Translations under genes and position numbers: made by a program
Assembly (NCBI GenBank): GCA_902729315.2
Contig: LR746278.1
Span: 3,543,501 to 3,607,500, forward strand
Direction of reading: 5' to 3'
From: Spirodela intermedia
Lineage: Eukaryota > Streptophyta > Magnoliopsida > Alismatales > Araceae
Length of the DNA stretch: 64,000 nt
The notes under the pieces: model-generated
What the model saw: only the letters and a program-made list of their open reading frames with translations
Database searches by the model: none
What the model was told of the DNA's origin: nothing
In this document: one piece after another, positions 37,251-50,033 of the stretch
How positions within the stretch are numbered: the stretch's first letter is position 1
Layout: each line of letters starts with the position of its first letter

Positions 37251-37329
37251 TCTCATCTCATGAAAGCAGGTGAAACTATTTTAAAATGTGCTCCTATATT
37301 TATTACTTGTAGTTGTTTTTAAAAAAATT

Positions 37330-39290
37330 GAATTAGGAGAATTAAATCCAACTTTAGTGAAACTTCAACTAATTGATAGATCTATTAAAACACCTAGGGG
37401 TCTTTTACAAGATGTCATTATCCATGTTAAAGGATGTAGATTTCTGATGAATTTTTGATTTTAGATTATACTTATTTTATATGACCTTAGTCATGCACTT
37501 ATCACATTAGAATGCTCATTTCTTATCAAAGCTAAGGCAAATATTATTGTGAAAATAGGATCATAAATATGAAATCTCAATGTCAAAATCTCTCTTTAAA
37601 TATTTTTAAAAGCTCAAGATTTGTACTTGAGAATGATGATATGAGGATATTGAGGTGATTGATTATTACATAGAGGAGATGAATTATGTCCAGCAAGTTA
37701 ATAAATTAATTCATCTACTTCACATCCATGCATTTGATCAAAAAATTTATTAGAAAGAGGCACTAGATCATGACATGACATACATAGAATCATCACTAGA
37801 GAATCCTCAAAAATTTAAATTAATACCTCTTCCTAATTATTTTTTCCCTATTGATTGTTGAATAGGAAAAAAAACATTAGAGATTTTACAAGAACATAAT
37901 AAAGTAATAGGGTAGATGATGGCTGATCTTAAGGGGATTAATCTATCAATTTACATGCATTGAATATACACTAAAGATAATTCAAAACGATCTACGGAAA
38001 TGCAATGTAGGATGAGCCTAAATATGAAAGATGTGGTAAAGAAAGGTATTCTCAAATGGTTGGATGCTGATATTATTTACCCTATTTTTGATAGTCAATG
38101 GGTTAACCTAACAAGTAGTTCAAAAGAAAGTTGAATTAATTGTAACAAAACAATATAAAAAAGAAAGAAATTCTAAACAAGACTCACCACAGGATGAAGA
38201 GTATGTATTGATTACCACAAGCTTAATATAATGATAAAGAAGAATTATTTCTTTTTACCATTCATACATCAAATTCTAGAGAAACTTACAAGAAAAAAAT
38301 AATTTTGTTTCTTAGATGAATTTTCAAGATAAAATAAAATAACAATCTTTTTGCAAGATCAAGAGAAAACAACATTTGAATGTCCATTTAAAATACATGC
38401 ATTTAAATACAAGTCCTTTGGTTTATACAATGCACCAGTCACATTTTAGAGATGTATGATGTCTATATTTACTGAAATGATTGGTGAATTCTTAGAAATC
38501 TTCGTAGATAATTTTTTAGTATTTAGTGATTCATTTGATATATGCCTAAATAATCTTAAGAAAGTACTTAAGATATGTGAAGGAACAAATATAGTTCTTA
38601 GTTGAGAGAAAAGTCATTTCATGATTAGAGAAGGTAATATTTTAGGACACATTGTTATTGAATGAGGAATTGAGGTAGATAGAGCAAAAAAAGATTCTAT
38701 AATTAATTTACCTTCACCTACTATCCTGCAATCACTCACTTGGTTGATTCTTTTTGATCTCGTGTGATGGTTTAAATTATGCATTGGATGTTGTTTTAGG
38801 TCAAAGAATTGATAAGAAACTAATGGTTATTTATTATGCAAGTAGAACTATCTTTGATACACAAATAAATTTTACCACTATGGAGAAATAATTAATTACA
38901 GTGGTTTTTGCCCTATAAAAACTTAAATCTTATATCTTAGGATCTAAAGTCATCATCTACTTAGATCATGCAGTCCTAGGATATTTGTTGAACAAGAAAG
39001 TAACAAAACCACATCTACTTAGATGGACCTTATTGTTGCAAGAATTTAATCTAGAGATATGAGATAAGAAAGGTGTAAAAAATGTGGTACTGATTATTTA
39101 TCTCGAATTGAAGGACAAGAAAAGATTTAGTTAAATGATTCATTTCTTGATGAACATATCCTTACCTTGCATATCAAAATTTTGTCATGGTATGTGGACA
39201 TAGTTAATTTTTTCTCTATTAGTAAAATCTCATCACATTGGCAAAAGTATGAATACAAACAATTCTTTGCTCGCATTAAATATTATTATA
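37330..39290 (+). mobile_element. Ty3/Gypsy pol relic (protease to integrase N-terminus)
   Basis: Plus-strand fragments follow the Gypsy pol order with many stops. A protease-type region comes first (LQLIDRSIKTPRGLLQDVI, about 37360-37420), then the RT entry (DLKGINLSIYMH near 37930, MQCRMSLNMKDVVKKGILKW near 38000), the RT core (YNAPVTF, EFLEIFVDNFLVF near 38420-38530), RNase H (LNYALDVVLGQRIDKKLMVI near 38780) and an integrase start (WYVDIVNF near 39190). The LTRs were not located. The Tat/Athila-like lineage is a guess. Confidence 0.8.
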
Positions 39291-39389
39291 AATAGTAAAG
39301 CCATCTCAATATATTGATTAAAGAATAGCTTACATGTCTCTATTTATAGAGAGAGAGAGAGAGAGAGAGAGAGATACACTAAGCTCACT

Positions 39390-39690
39390 AATAAGCTCTA
39401 GTACACTAAGGGCCTGTATCTAACACTCTCCCTCAAGTTGAAGTGTGGATCGAACATGTCCAACTTGGATCTTAGGCAATTATATGACACACCTATGAGA
39501 CTTTTGGTGAAGATGTCAACAAGTTAATCTAATGATGACACATGAGGTGTTGAAATAACTCTCGTCAATACTTTGTCATAGAGAAAGTAATAATCGATCT
39601 CTAATATGTTTGGCCCTCTCATGAAAGGTAAGATTTCCAACAATAAAGATAGCTGCTTGGTTATCACAATGGATAGGCATAGGGGATAAG
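39390..39690 (-). mobile_element. Ty1/Copia RNase H end fragment
   Basis: Minus-strand reading gives PMPIHCDNQAAIFIVGN followed by FHERAKHI, the conserved end of Copia RNase H, with disrupted sequence after it. It abuts the Gypsy relic on its low-coordinate side. Confidence 0.75.
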
Positions 39691-41140
39691 TCCAAATTTA
39701 AGGGTTTTTGTGTCACTGTTTCAATTCAGATTTAACCAACCTTATTTATAAAAACTTTCCACTTAATTACTCTATCCTAGACATAGGCAAGTAAGGGGTC
39801 GATCCACAGGGAAGTAAGAGTTCAATTTCAGATCTTTGAGTCTTAAAAGTGGTAGAAATAGATTTAGAAATTAGGAATTCATTCTTTGGGAGTTTTTCAG
39901 GATTTTAGAGAGCTTAATATAATTTTTCTGATTTTTCTAGAATTTTACTTAGTGCAAAAAATGTAGCAAAAGATTAATTAACATTTTTTAGTATTTGTCT
40001 CTAATTTTAATTTGTCCCTTTTTTAAATGCGAAAAGAAATAATTAATTTTACCTTGTCCGTAGTTGGTGGTCGGCGGCTGAGTGAGTAGTCTAGGCAAGG
40101 GGTTACGTGGGTCCTGAATCCCCCTTGACCACTTCCAAACTTAACCGAAATTTGGGAATCTCAGTTACATCCGTAAGCTGAGAAAGAGAGGGTGGTGGAC
40201 ACGCTGTGGCTGTCGGCAGACACACGGCGGCTGGCGGTGGCTACTCGCGTCCCGCACACGCTCAATGGTAGAGAGAGAAGGGGGCTACGGGAGAAGGCAG
40301 AGAGAAAAGAAACGGTGGGCAACAATGGAGGGAAACATGGAGTAGCTAGAGGAGGCAGAATGGAAGATAGAGCAATGGGAGATGGCAGAAAGAGGAGGGT
40401 TTAGAGGTATAGAGAGAAGATTGGTGCTGATGTTCGTCCTTTGAGCCCTCAAGGTTTCTTCCTCTCAAATCTTTATATACCGTTAGGATCAGGCATTTTT
40501 CACTACAAGAAGGGGAAGAACAAGAGTGAACGCTTCAAAATGACTTACATCTATCAGGGTGGATACCTCGATCCTAGAAAATGTCTTGTCTATTGGCTAG
40601 CCACTACTAGAGCACATCTAGAATAGGGCGAGAAAGAGAGAGGAAGAGAGTATTTATACATGGGGTATAATTTTTAAAATGCCCTCCTATCATTTATCGA
40701 CTTTTCTCCATGCCATTTCTTCCTTTGAATTGAATTTCATGCTCTTCTTTAATAAAAAAATTAGAAGGGTTAGTGGATGGGGACAAAACGTGGCCTACAT
40801 CCCTCTAGCTGATCTTTTGAAGCCCAAAACTAAAAATGGTTTATTCTGGCCCAACAAATAAGCTTTAAAATCCCATGGAGAGCTCCAGCCCACTAGTAGT
40901 TATTCCATTTAGCTCTTGTAAATTTCTGCACACATGGAACCTGAGAATATTTATCAGTAATAAAATTACTCGACTTCATAGAAGTCAAGCATAGTCAATC
41001 AAAACATTCATAATATGCGTAGAATGATATTTATATAAAGTTCAAGAATATTCACATAATTTAGTTGATAACATAATAAATTCAGGATGTAGATGGTTAA
41101 ACTCATATCAAATGCATGAAATTGTGGGCACATTTATCAT
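39690..41140. other. Sequence separating two Copia fragments, probable nested insertion
   Basis: No gene recognised. It contains GGGGTCGATCCACAGGGAAG (about 39797), a motif I associate with plant LTR elements, and a GC-rich stretch (40060-40430). The Copia motif PMPI occurs at both borders, suggesting an insertion or a deletion-rejoining inside one element. Confidence 0.45.
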
Positions 41141-43880
41141 GTTATCAATAGGCATGGGAGTCGTGATACCCAAGTCTTGTAGAAAGGACTATAGTCATAC
41201 CATCTCACGAGTAGTAGTAGCCATAGTTCGGTACATAGTTTTTGTACTAGAACAAGAGATGACCTTTTATTTTTGGGAACGCTAGGTGACCAGATTACCT
41301 CCAACATATGTGTAATATCTTGTAGTTGATTTTTGGTCTTCTTTATTCCCAGCATATCCAACATTAGAATAGGCTTTAATGCAAAGATGGTCATGATGTT
41401 GATAGATAAGATCTTAGCAAGAGGCATGCTTGACACATGTGAGAACCCGTAATGCCCCCTCCTAGTGCACCATCTAAGGTTTTTGCATGAACTGAATAGG
41501 AACACTAACATCATAGGTAATATCAGGGCGAGTAACTGCCAACTAGATTAGCTTCCCTAGTAGCTGCCGATAGTGATTAACATCCACCATCATAAGTGAG
41601 TTAGTGTCCTAGAACTTAGGTCGTGCCTTCAAGAATAATGTAGCTGGTTTACATCTAAGTAACTTTGTCTTTTGGAGAAGATCCAAGACATATTTCCTTT
41701 GAGATAATGCTAACTATTTGATTGGTGAGCAAACTCAATCTCAAGGAAATAATATGGTGTCTATAAGTCACATGTCACAAAGTGCATCTGAAGATAAACT
41801 TTAGTAGTAGAGATATCAGCCTTATCGTTACTAGTCAACAGAATGTCATCCACATATATGGCAACTACCACAGAGCCCACATATGTGGTCTTGCGTGTCA
41901 CTATTGAATCAATCTTATACAGGTTAAAGTCATTAGATGAGAGAATATCGCTGAACTTAACAAACCACACACGAGAACTCTATTTGAGCCCATATAGATA
42001 GCATAGTTGAAAAGCTAAACTTGGGGCGTCTCCCCTAAGCAATATACCCCAGAGGTTGCTCTATAAAGATTTATTCTGATAGATTACAATATAAAAAGAC
42101 GTGGAGACATTCAATTAATAGAGAAACCAATTGAGATTAATTGCCAAAGATAAAAGAACTTAAAAAGACTTCATGCAAACAACTAGAAAGAATGTCTTAG
42201 TATAGTTAATGCCATGAGCTTGAGTGAATCCTCTAGCTACTAACTAGGCCTTGTGACGAGCCATGGTGTCATCTGAATGATACTTTTGGGGTGAAAATCT
42301 ACTTGTATGTCACAATATTGATATCAATAGGGCATAGTACTAAGTCCAATGTACTGTGGTACACCAAGGTGCGATATTCTAGATCCATCACCACTTTCTA
42401 CTCGAGTATCTAAATAGCTTCATGATATGTATGGTTAGTGACTTAGAGATATAATAAGAGTAAAGAGATCATAGGTGATAATTATAAATTAGTAGTTGTA
42501 TCTATGCATTAATATCTTATATATAGATATTATAATATTCATAATATTTTATCATTTAAGTCTTAATAAATATTATTTTATTTATATCATGAGACTAACC
42601 CCATTTAACTTTTATGAAGTCAAGTGGTGATTCTCTTATATTTTCTTAATAATTATTTGATTGTAAAAACTTAGGTGAGCTCTTATTATGAGTTAGAAGT
42701 AATAAAAGAAGCCTTAGTTTTCAGCCCGAGGAAAAGCCCAAGTCTTATAAAGAGGGTTGGCCTAATATATTTATGGGCTCAAGAGAGGGCATCACCTTGG
42801 CCAAACTTATTTGGACTTAGAAGGGCTATATAGATATGAGACATATGCTACTCATCTTAGGACATTTTAAGATGAGATTAAAATGAGGATTAGAATACTA
42901 TTTTGAAAGAAAAATTTGAGCTGTCCATCAAGAGAGTCAATTATTAATCATAACTGTCTACTAGAAGGGACTAATTTTCTAGAGGTTTAAGATATCTCAC
43001 CTCTTCTTAGAGGGCCTTTTTTGGTTCTCTCTCTAGTAGTGTCTAGTCAAAGAAAAAATGAGAGAAATCAAAGTCCAGTCAGCGATATTCTCGTGCTCAA
43101 GATTGTCGTGAAGAAGAGACTATCTACAATGCATCAAGATTGTAGTAGATCAAGCACCACTTGGCTTAAGACTAGTGCACAATGACATATGAGCTGAAGT
43201 CCCCAAGTCAATAACTCACAATGATCTAAAAGTAAGAAAGATGTGTGTACCTAAAGTGGAAGCCAAGGTGACAGTGAATGTGGATGCTTGAGATTGCCTC
43301 CATGCCTCATATTCTATTGGAGTGAAGTGCATCTAGATAGTTGGCTCAACCGATGGTGTAGATGGACTAGGTAGGGTTGGGCTCGGAGTAGTAGAGGATG
43401 AATGATCCCATTCTTGAGCCCATTCAAGCTTCCCAAACTTTTTCCAATACTTCCAAAACATGAATGATTTTGCCACAATAAATGAAAGGTGGAAAGGTCT
43501 ACTTGCCTTTAGGAGGGTGTTCGTCACAAGAAGTAGTAGGCTTGGAGCCACGCCCACCATCTCGGCCACGAGTACTAGAGGCTACCAAGGCAGATGGATT
43601 TGGCACGGGAGATGAAGGGGCTCACCCCAAGAGCGAAGGAGAATATAGATGTCATATCTAGAACTTGGGTAGTAGAAAGTACTTGAACATGAATCTGAAA
43701 AGCAATAGAAGGTTGTAGGCCACTGAGACAAACTCTGGTGATAAGAGTCTTACGATATCGTTCCAAGGTTCACAAGTCAATCGTGGGTGGTTGATAGAGG
43801 GACCACTCTTGTAGAAGAGCCTAGAGATGACCAAAGTGATCTTAAAGGGACTAATCACCTTGTTTGCAAGCAAATATAAA
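41140..43880 (-). mobile_element. Ty1/Copia relic: gag to reverse transcriptase and RNase H
   Basis: On the minus strand the order from high to low coordinates is a gag-like region (43880-43330, possible zinc-knuckle remnant), degenerate middle sequence, the RT catalytic block AIYVDDILLTSNDKADIS (about 41860-41810), then HYRQLLGKLI and LAVTRPDI (about 41580-41520), then an RNase H remnant (TKTMYRTMATTT, GITTPMPI near 41150). Frames are broken throughout. YVDD is the Copia RT signature. Confidence 0.78.
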
Positions 43881-44876
43881 CTTAAAAATTTTCATTGTGT
43901 GGCTGATGTTGGTCTTGTTTGCGTATATAGTCTATATGGTATGTCATATTGTGTTTGTAGGCTTGATATAGGAGAGAGGTTGAGCAATAGCTGAAAGAAT
44001 GCTCTAACACATCAAAGAGCGAATAGTATAATTAAGCTGAGTCTAGGTATCATAAGTCAAAGTAGTGAGTGCAGGTGAAGACTTTGTCAAATGATATATT
44101 AGATGATGGGCTATAAGAAAGTTCCTCAAAGCTTGTGGCCCATGATAGACTATAGGAATTATGAAGTTATATGTAAATAAGTTGAAAATGTCATAAGAAC
44201 TATTGGAAGCTAGACATTCTTAGAATGAGGAATCTCAAGTAGTTGATCATTAGCTCTTTATAAAAATATATAAAAAAATCATGTGATAGAGTGTAAACCC
44301 AACTCATGAAAAATTTTGAGAGCTTCCCAATTGTCCCATAGAGATTTTTTTGTATGTCAAACTAGACAAGATTGAAAAAAGTGAGTATTAAATACTTATA
44401 TAGGGATTTCCTACTTGTCTCATGGAGACTTCTCACATGTAAGATTTAGACAAGGAAAATAAACTATATCAAGAAAGTTAATTACCTATAATAAAATCAA
44501 GAGGGAAATGGAATATACTACTTGGGTTCACGAATGTAAAAGAGAAGGTTTAAAATAATTTGACAACTTGAGTAAACATTTAATCATTTAATTAGTGATT
44601 GTTGAAAATGATGTTGATTTCATGCATTAAGGAGAATGAAAGTTAAGATGAAATTTTTCGGGTATAGATCATTTGAAATATGGGAATAGATCAAGATTTT
44701 TTTTGTTTCGATGTTGTGCATAACTATTTCGAATCACATAAATATCTACATGCTTATTTGAATACTATCTCTATTGGAAAAATGAGAAAATAAATGATTC
44801 AAAAAAAAAAAACTTCAATTTTGTAAAGTTCATTTCTTATTGCTAAAGGGCTATCAAAATTTAAAGTTGAGGGTAT

Positions 44877-45110
44877 TTGTTAATGCTTGATTTTTAGTTC
44901 TTAATTTTTTTTATTTAAGTATTTTATTGCTTTAATTCATATAAGTAAATGTAACTTTCGTTAGTTAATTTTGAAGGTTATAAGTTAGAAGAGTTAATGT
45001 ATTTATTTTTTTAAAATAAAAATACAATAAATAATAATACTAGTAAAAATTAATACTATGTATATTATAATTATATTATACTATCATAAGGGGTCGCTAG
45101 ACAGCCATCG
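44877..45110. mobile_element. LTR-like fragment, copy 1
   Basis: It begins TTGTTAATGCTTGATTTTT after a possible polypurine stretch (AAAGTTGAGGG). It shares TTAATTTTGAAGGTTA and AGAAGAGTTAAT(G/A)TAT-type blocks with 58376-58600 in the same orientation. TGTTAATGC would be a normal LTR start. Confidence 0.55.
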
Positions 45111-45489
45111 CTATGGCCTATATCTTGCACATGGATGGAGGACTTGTTAGAAGGAGAAAGAAGTGTTATAATATATATGTGACATATTTGCCAAAAACAC
45201 TAATGTGAGACTAAAGTTTATTCTATGTTTCAGAGTACTAGTTAGCGATTGGTAGATCCTATGACACTCAACATGCCATGTGACTAGAAAAGGTGATTTG
45301 CACTTGTTGTTGTGTTTAAATGCTTATTATCTAATAATATTTATAACTAAGACTTAATAAAATATTAGTATAGAAGTAAGTCTCAGATTGAACATAGGGA
45401 GACTGAGTAATCCTTCGTGAAAACTAATTTAGTTTATATATAAAGTGATTTTAATATTTAATATAATATTTAACAGAAATAATAAAATA

Positions 45490-45850
45490 AAAGGGTGAGG
45501 TGAGAAGAATAAAGGAAGGAAAGTGGAAAAAAGGAAGGAGGAAAAGAGAGAGAGAGAAGAGAGAGGAGGAAACCTCATGTAAGACCAAGAGAGAGAAAGA
45601 TCTCACGATAGAGAGAGGAGAGAGGAGGAAATCTCAATTTAGATGAAGAGAGAGAAAGGTCTCATGAGAGAGAGAGGGAGAGAGAAGGAGAGAGGGAGAT
45701 TGATTGATGGAGAGAAAGAGAAGGAGATCAATCAAGAGAGAGGAAGAGAAAGGGAGAGATCTCACAAGAGATGGAAAGAGAAGAAGAGGTCTCTCGAGAG
45801 AGGGAGAGAGAAAAACAAGACAATAATAAAGAAAGAGAGAAATATGGTCA
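45490..45850. repeat. Purine-rich GA/GGA low-complexity tract
   Basis: About 360 bp nearly free of pyrimidines on the plus strand, mixing GAGA, GGAGA and GAAAG. The reading frame through it is a repeat artefact (Arg/Glu/Lys). Confidence 0.8.
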
Positions 45851-47539
45851 ACCTGTTTTCGTGGTGACCACTATTCTTATAAAAATGTGTGCTTGAGAAT
45901 TCACACATATGACATGAGGTCAGTCATGAATGTCTCTAATTTGTTTTAACTATTGAATGCTCATTAATCAGCCTTTAATCTCAGTGATTTCACGTTCAAA
46001 AATAAAAAAATACTTATTATTTGTGAAATGCCAAGAACATGAATATGTTGAGATTTGACTATAAAAATTAATAGAAAATAATTAGAAAGTATCTTAACTT
46101 AATCTTAGAAGAGTTTCGAAGGATTTAGAAGAAGAACAAAGATTATTTATCAAGTTTTGAATTAATTCTACTTATTTCAATCGAAATATTTATGAAACGG
46201 AAATAACTTACTGTAAAATGTAAATAAATGACAAAACAACAGGTAAGTAAATGTTAAAAGTTGGAAATAAATCGCTGCCTAAGTTTAGTCTACATACTAG
46301 ACAATTAGAGACACTAGTGTACTGGCTTGGTTTCGTCCAAACGGGCCACACTAGGCCAAAAGTCACAAAAGTATCATCTGAAAGTGTTATGCCACTTGCT
46401 AGAGAGATCCACCAAAAGAGGGGTCAACCATGTCGTCACTGTCATCTAAGGATAGTTGGAGGAGGAAGGAACGAACTTGTTGATCACTAAAGACGTTGAT
46501 TGCGCAAAAGGAGGAAGGAAACGGATTGTCATATTTACGACTATCGTTGAGATTTTAAAGATAATCAATAATATCTATTTTATTAGATAATAATTGATTA
46601 TTATCTTTATATCCCTAATAGTGATATGTGCGAGAACTTAAGGTCTTGGTATCGTGGCGCTTTGTGAGCCACTAGATCAGATGTGCTTAGTCATGTGGCG
46701 TGTTAAGTGACACAAGATCAACCCGTCACAAACCGTTGCTGACCGAGAACTTAAGTTCTTGGTACCATGGTGACTCTTTAGACGTCGGATCATCCTTTAA
46801 AATCACGTGCGTGTTGAGCTATGTCGAATTCACAAACTACGATAGATCACTTTACACATTTGGTATCGTGGCGGTTCGCCAACCATAGGATCTAGCTTAT
46901 CTAATGACGTGGCTTGTTGAATATCACTAGATCACACATTGCACTCCAAATGACTAGCTTGAGACACACAAAAATGTTTAGTCCCACATTGGAGATATTT
47001 CAACAAGAGTCGAATATAAATCAAACCTACGGTCTCTCATTAAAGATCTCTTCTCCCAAAATAAAATAATGTGTAGAATCATCTTGGGAGAAGGTAAAAA
47101 GGTGGTCCGCCCTCGCACATGCACATGTGTACGACGCTCCTTGCTCCATGACCAATTGGCCATGGAGACGTGGTAGGGGAGTGACACACAAGTGTGCGGA
47201 GCGAGTTCTTCACCACTCGAGCCCAGCTTGTGCCCCCCCCCCACGCCCCTCTAGGTCAGCTATTGGGTGCTGGCTTGCTAGTGGGTGAAATATTTTTATA
47301 TTTTATTCTTTTATATTTTTAAATAATAAAAAAATATACTAAATATTTTAACTTTGGACTTCTAAAATTAACAAAATATCCTATATTTATTCTACAAGTT
47401 CACAAAATAAATAAAATAATAAAACTAATTAATACACAAAAATCTAGCTTTAACAAAAGGCTAATCCCATGAAAGTAAAAACATCACAATACCCAAGAAT
47501 ATTCATATGCAACCACAAATGTATGTAGACGGAAAAAAA

Positions 47540-47574
47540 TTTGTGTCCTATGTTTCATACACATAGGACACAAA
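47540..47574. repeat. Perfect 14-bp hairpin with 7-nt loop
   Basis: TTTGTGTCCTATGT, loop TTCATAC, then ACATAGGACACAAA. The arms are exact reverse complements. No U-tract follows and this is plant DNA, so a bacterial-type terminator is not implied. Confidence 0.9.
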
Positions 47575-47770
47575 TGTCATACTTATACAATTATATAGGT
47601 AGAGGAAAGGCTTAATTGAGCTTCCACAACATCACTGGCTGATGTGAAACTCTAAGACATGTTTAGTAGGACAGAATATATTATACTTGAATTAAAATGA
47701 TGAATTGTATTTTGATGTCAGTTCTGATTGTTTTAAAACCTAATATTTTATGTTTCAAAGGATCAAAAAA

Positions 47771-47895
47771 TTGAACTAAGAGTTAACATATTTGCTCATA
47801 AATATGTTATCATTTTTAAAATTGAACTAGTAGTTAACATATTTGCTCATAAATATGTTATCATTTTTAAAATTGAACTAGGAGTTAACATATAT
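47771..47895. repeat. 51-bp tandem repeat with an internal palindrome
   Basis: TTGAACTA starts at 47771, 47822 and 47873, giving two full units and a partial third. Each full unit contains TAACATATTT and AAATATGTTA around a 6-nt loop, a 10-bp palindrome. Confidence 0.88.
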
Positions 47896-49005
47896 TAAAT
47901 TTTTCACTTATGTTGTTTACATGATTATGATGTACTATTTTTCATTCCTATTCTGAATGGCATTAACATGTTCCAATGATGATATATAAGATCAATGTGT
48001 TATCCTAGGATTTATCTAGTTAGCCAAAAGGTGCATGTACATTTTTTTCTCAATTAAATATTTACAAAGTTAAAATATCTATAGTTATCTCTTATGAGTG
48101 AAAGTCCTGTCATGGATGTTAAACCATTTCATGGTTTGAATCATTGTCATAATACTTAACATTTTTTAAATATCAAAATATAGATGACTAGAGATAGTCT
48201 ATGAAGAGGGCTTACTTTACAAAATGCTTGCATGTGAACATCTATATATTTGATGGAACACACTGGATTATTTTTTGCCATTGCATAGTATATAAATTGT
48301 ATCAATAGAATCTACTGACAAATGATTTAATTATAATATATGATCAAGTTATTCTATTAAAAATAGAATAAAATAGAATAAAATAGATTTTTTACACAAT
48401 CACAAGTAACATAAATCTTCCTTGTTTTAATGATTTGAAGATAATGATATAATTATGTGAATGTTTATGATCGCAGAATGAAACGTTGAGCATGCCTTTG
48501 ATGCTAAGGGATCCAAACGAGGAAACATACATCAAAAAAGTAAAATTATATCATGCAATCTTCACACTGTCCTATTATATCATGCAATCTTCACACTGTC
48601 CTATGACTGTAATAATAATTTCATGTGAAGGGTGTAGTTTTGTTATTTACCTGGAACTTGAGAGAATGTGTAAAGCGCGTTCATTTAAATTAGTCACAAG
48701 GCACTTTATATCAGTGAAGTATATAAGTATGAACAAAAGATAATGGTGCAAAGTCACACACTATTTCCCCTTTTAGATGAGAAAATAGGTGAATAGTCCC
48801 AAGAAAGAAAGCACATAAGAACAAAGACCAAGAGATATCATAAACACGCACCAAATATCTCACCCCACCCGCCTACAAACCCAAACATTAGATTAACTAA
48901 TCTCAGTTGTTCAGTTGACTTCGGTAGTGTTGGCACTCCTTGTCTTCTCAAGCCATGCCACATCTCTTCTACCTAACGGGGGGATATGTGGTCCTCATAA
49001 AGGAA

Positions 49006-50033
49006 TCAGGGAACGAGATCCTCCATGGCGGGATCTTCGGTGCTCAATCTAAGGGGGTTAATCGTTGCTTGTTCTTGCAATGACAACGGTGGTGGAGCCA
49101 ATGAAGCCTCCGAATGCAGTGTGCTGCACTGCTTGTGGCATTCATTCGTCAGACCTTGGACCCTGTTTTGCATCCTGACCAGTAAATCCGCATCATGATT
49201 TCCCATGTCCGTACCAATGAGCCCGCTGTAGATGTGGAACAGGGTTTCTATCTCACTGATGTCGTGGTTCTTGGTCCACAGCTTTTTGCTCTTCTTGTCC
49301 ACCATTTCCTACACGCAGATTTCAGGGCAATCCAACGGACTTCTCAGAGCCAGTAACAGCACCTTATTTAGTTCTGATCATTGTGTTCCTATCAGATAAC
49401 GGAGACAGATTAAATGGTTCTTCGGAAATTCTGTCACTGCCCTCGACCTTCTGGAAATATTTTTCAATTATAATCTTCTACAGCTCTAAATACATAAAAA
49501 AGAATCTAATATCTTTTATCATTAGCGTAAATGATAAAAGCATGCATTGTTTATGCTCTAATGAAAAAATATGCGCCCCCAAATCATTCCTTAGAGCCAT
49601 AAACAAGGTTGCATCCAGATGATCTGTTACCCCTTTCTGTATCTAGTTTTCCACCTGAATGAACTGCACGTTGGTGCCCATAAGGTTCGCCCTGTTGAAC
49701 TCTGGCAGCTGCTTGAACCTCCTACACATTTCCACTGCCTGTTCGACGCTTGGAAACACCTCCAGTCTGTCTTCGTTAAGGCTGAAGATGATGACACATG
49801 TATGCACATCACAGACAATGTGCAGCTCCTCAGCCTTCTTAATAATTCCGCTCCTTCTGTTCTTCAAGGTTTCCTGCCTTCAAGCATCGTTCTCTAGCCA
49901 TTGGATCTTGAGCCTCTTCCTGGGAATGAAGGCTCCCCCGGTGCGGCCTATCTCTCACCAGAGGGAGAGGAGGGAATGGTGGGTGCATGATGGGAGCTAA
50001 TAATAGGTCCGGGTTCCTTCGTTGATCTTCCAT
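49006..50033 (-). pseudogene. MADS-box copy A (type I, M-gamma-like), broken
   Basis: Minus strand: exon 1 at 49655-50033 and exon 2 at 49006-49308, with a GT donor and an AG acceptor (TAG before GAAATGG). Relative to copies B and C an extra base near 49945 throws exon 1 out of frame just before the MADS domain, and a TGA (49882-49880) replaces the CGA of copies B and C within it. After the lesions the frame reads NRRSGIIKKAEELHIVCDVH and RRFKQLPEFNRANL. Exon 2 is open (KKSKKLWTKNHDISEIETLF to the stop). A full MADS protein cannot be made without bypassing both lesions. The upstream sequence has CTCTATAAACC, a good TATA box, about 35 bp before the ATG. Confidence 0.85.

Larger units (their letters stand above)
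43881..48780. other. AT-rich repeat region, no gene
   Basis: No coding gene supported. It holds an LTR-like fragment (about 44877-45110), a purine-rich GA/GGA tract (45490-45850), three imperfect repeats carrying GAACTTAAG or TTGGTATCGTGGCG (46628-46930), a C run (about 47235-47243), a 14-bp perfect hairpin (47540-47574), a 51-bp tandem repeat (47771-47890) and a 33-bp duplication (about 48548-48604). Confidence 0.6.
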
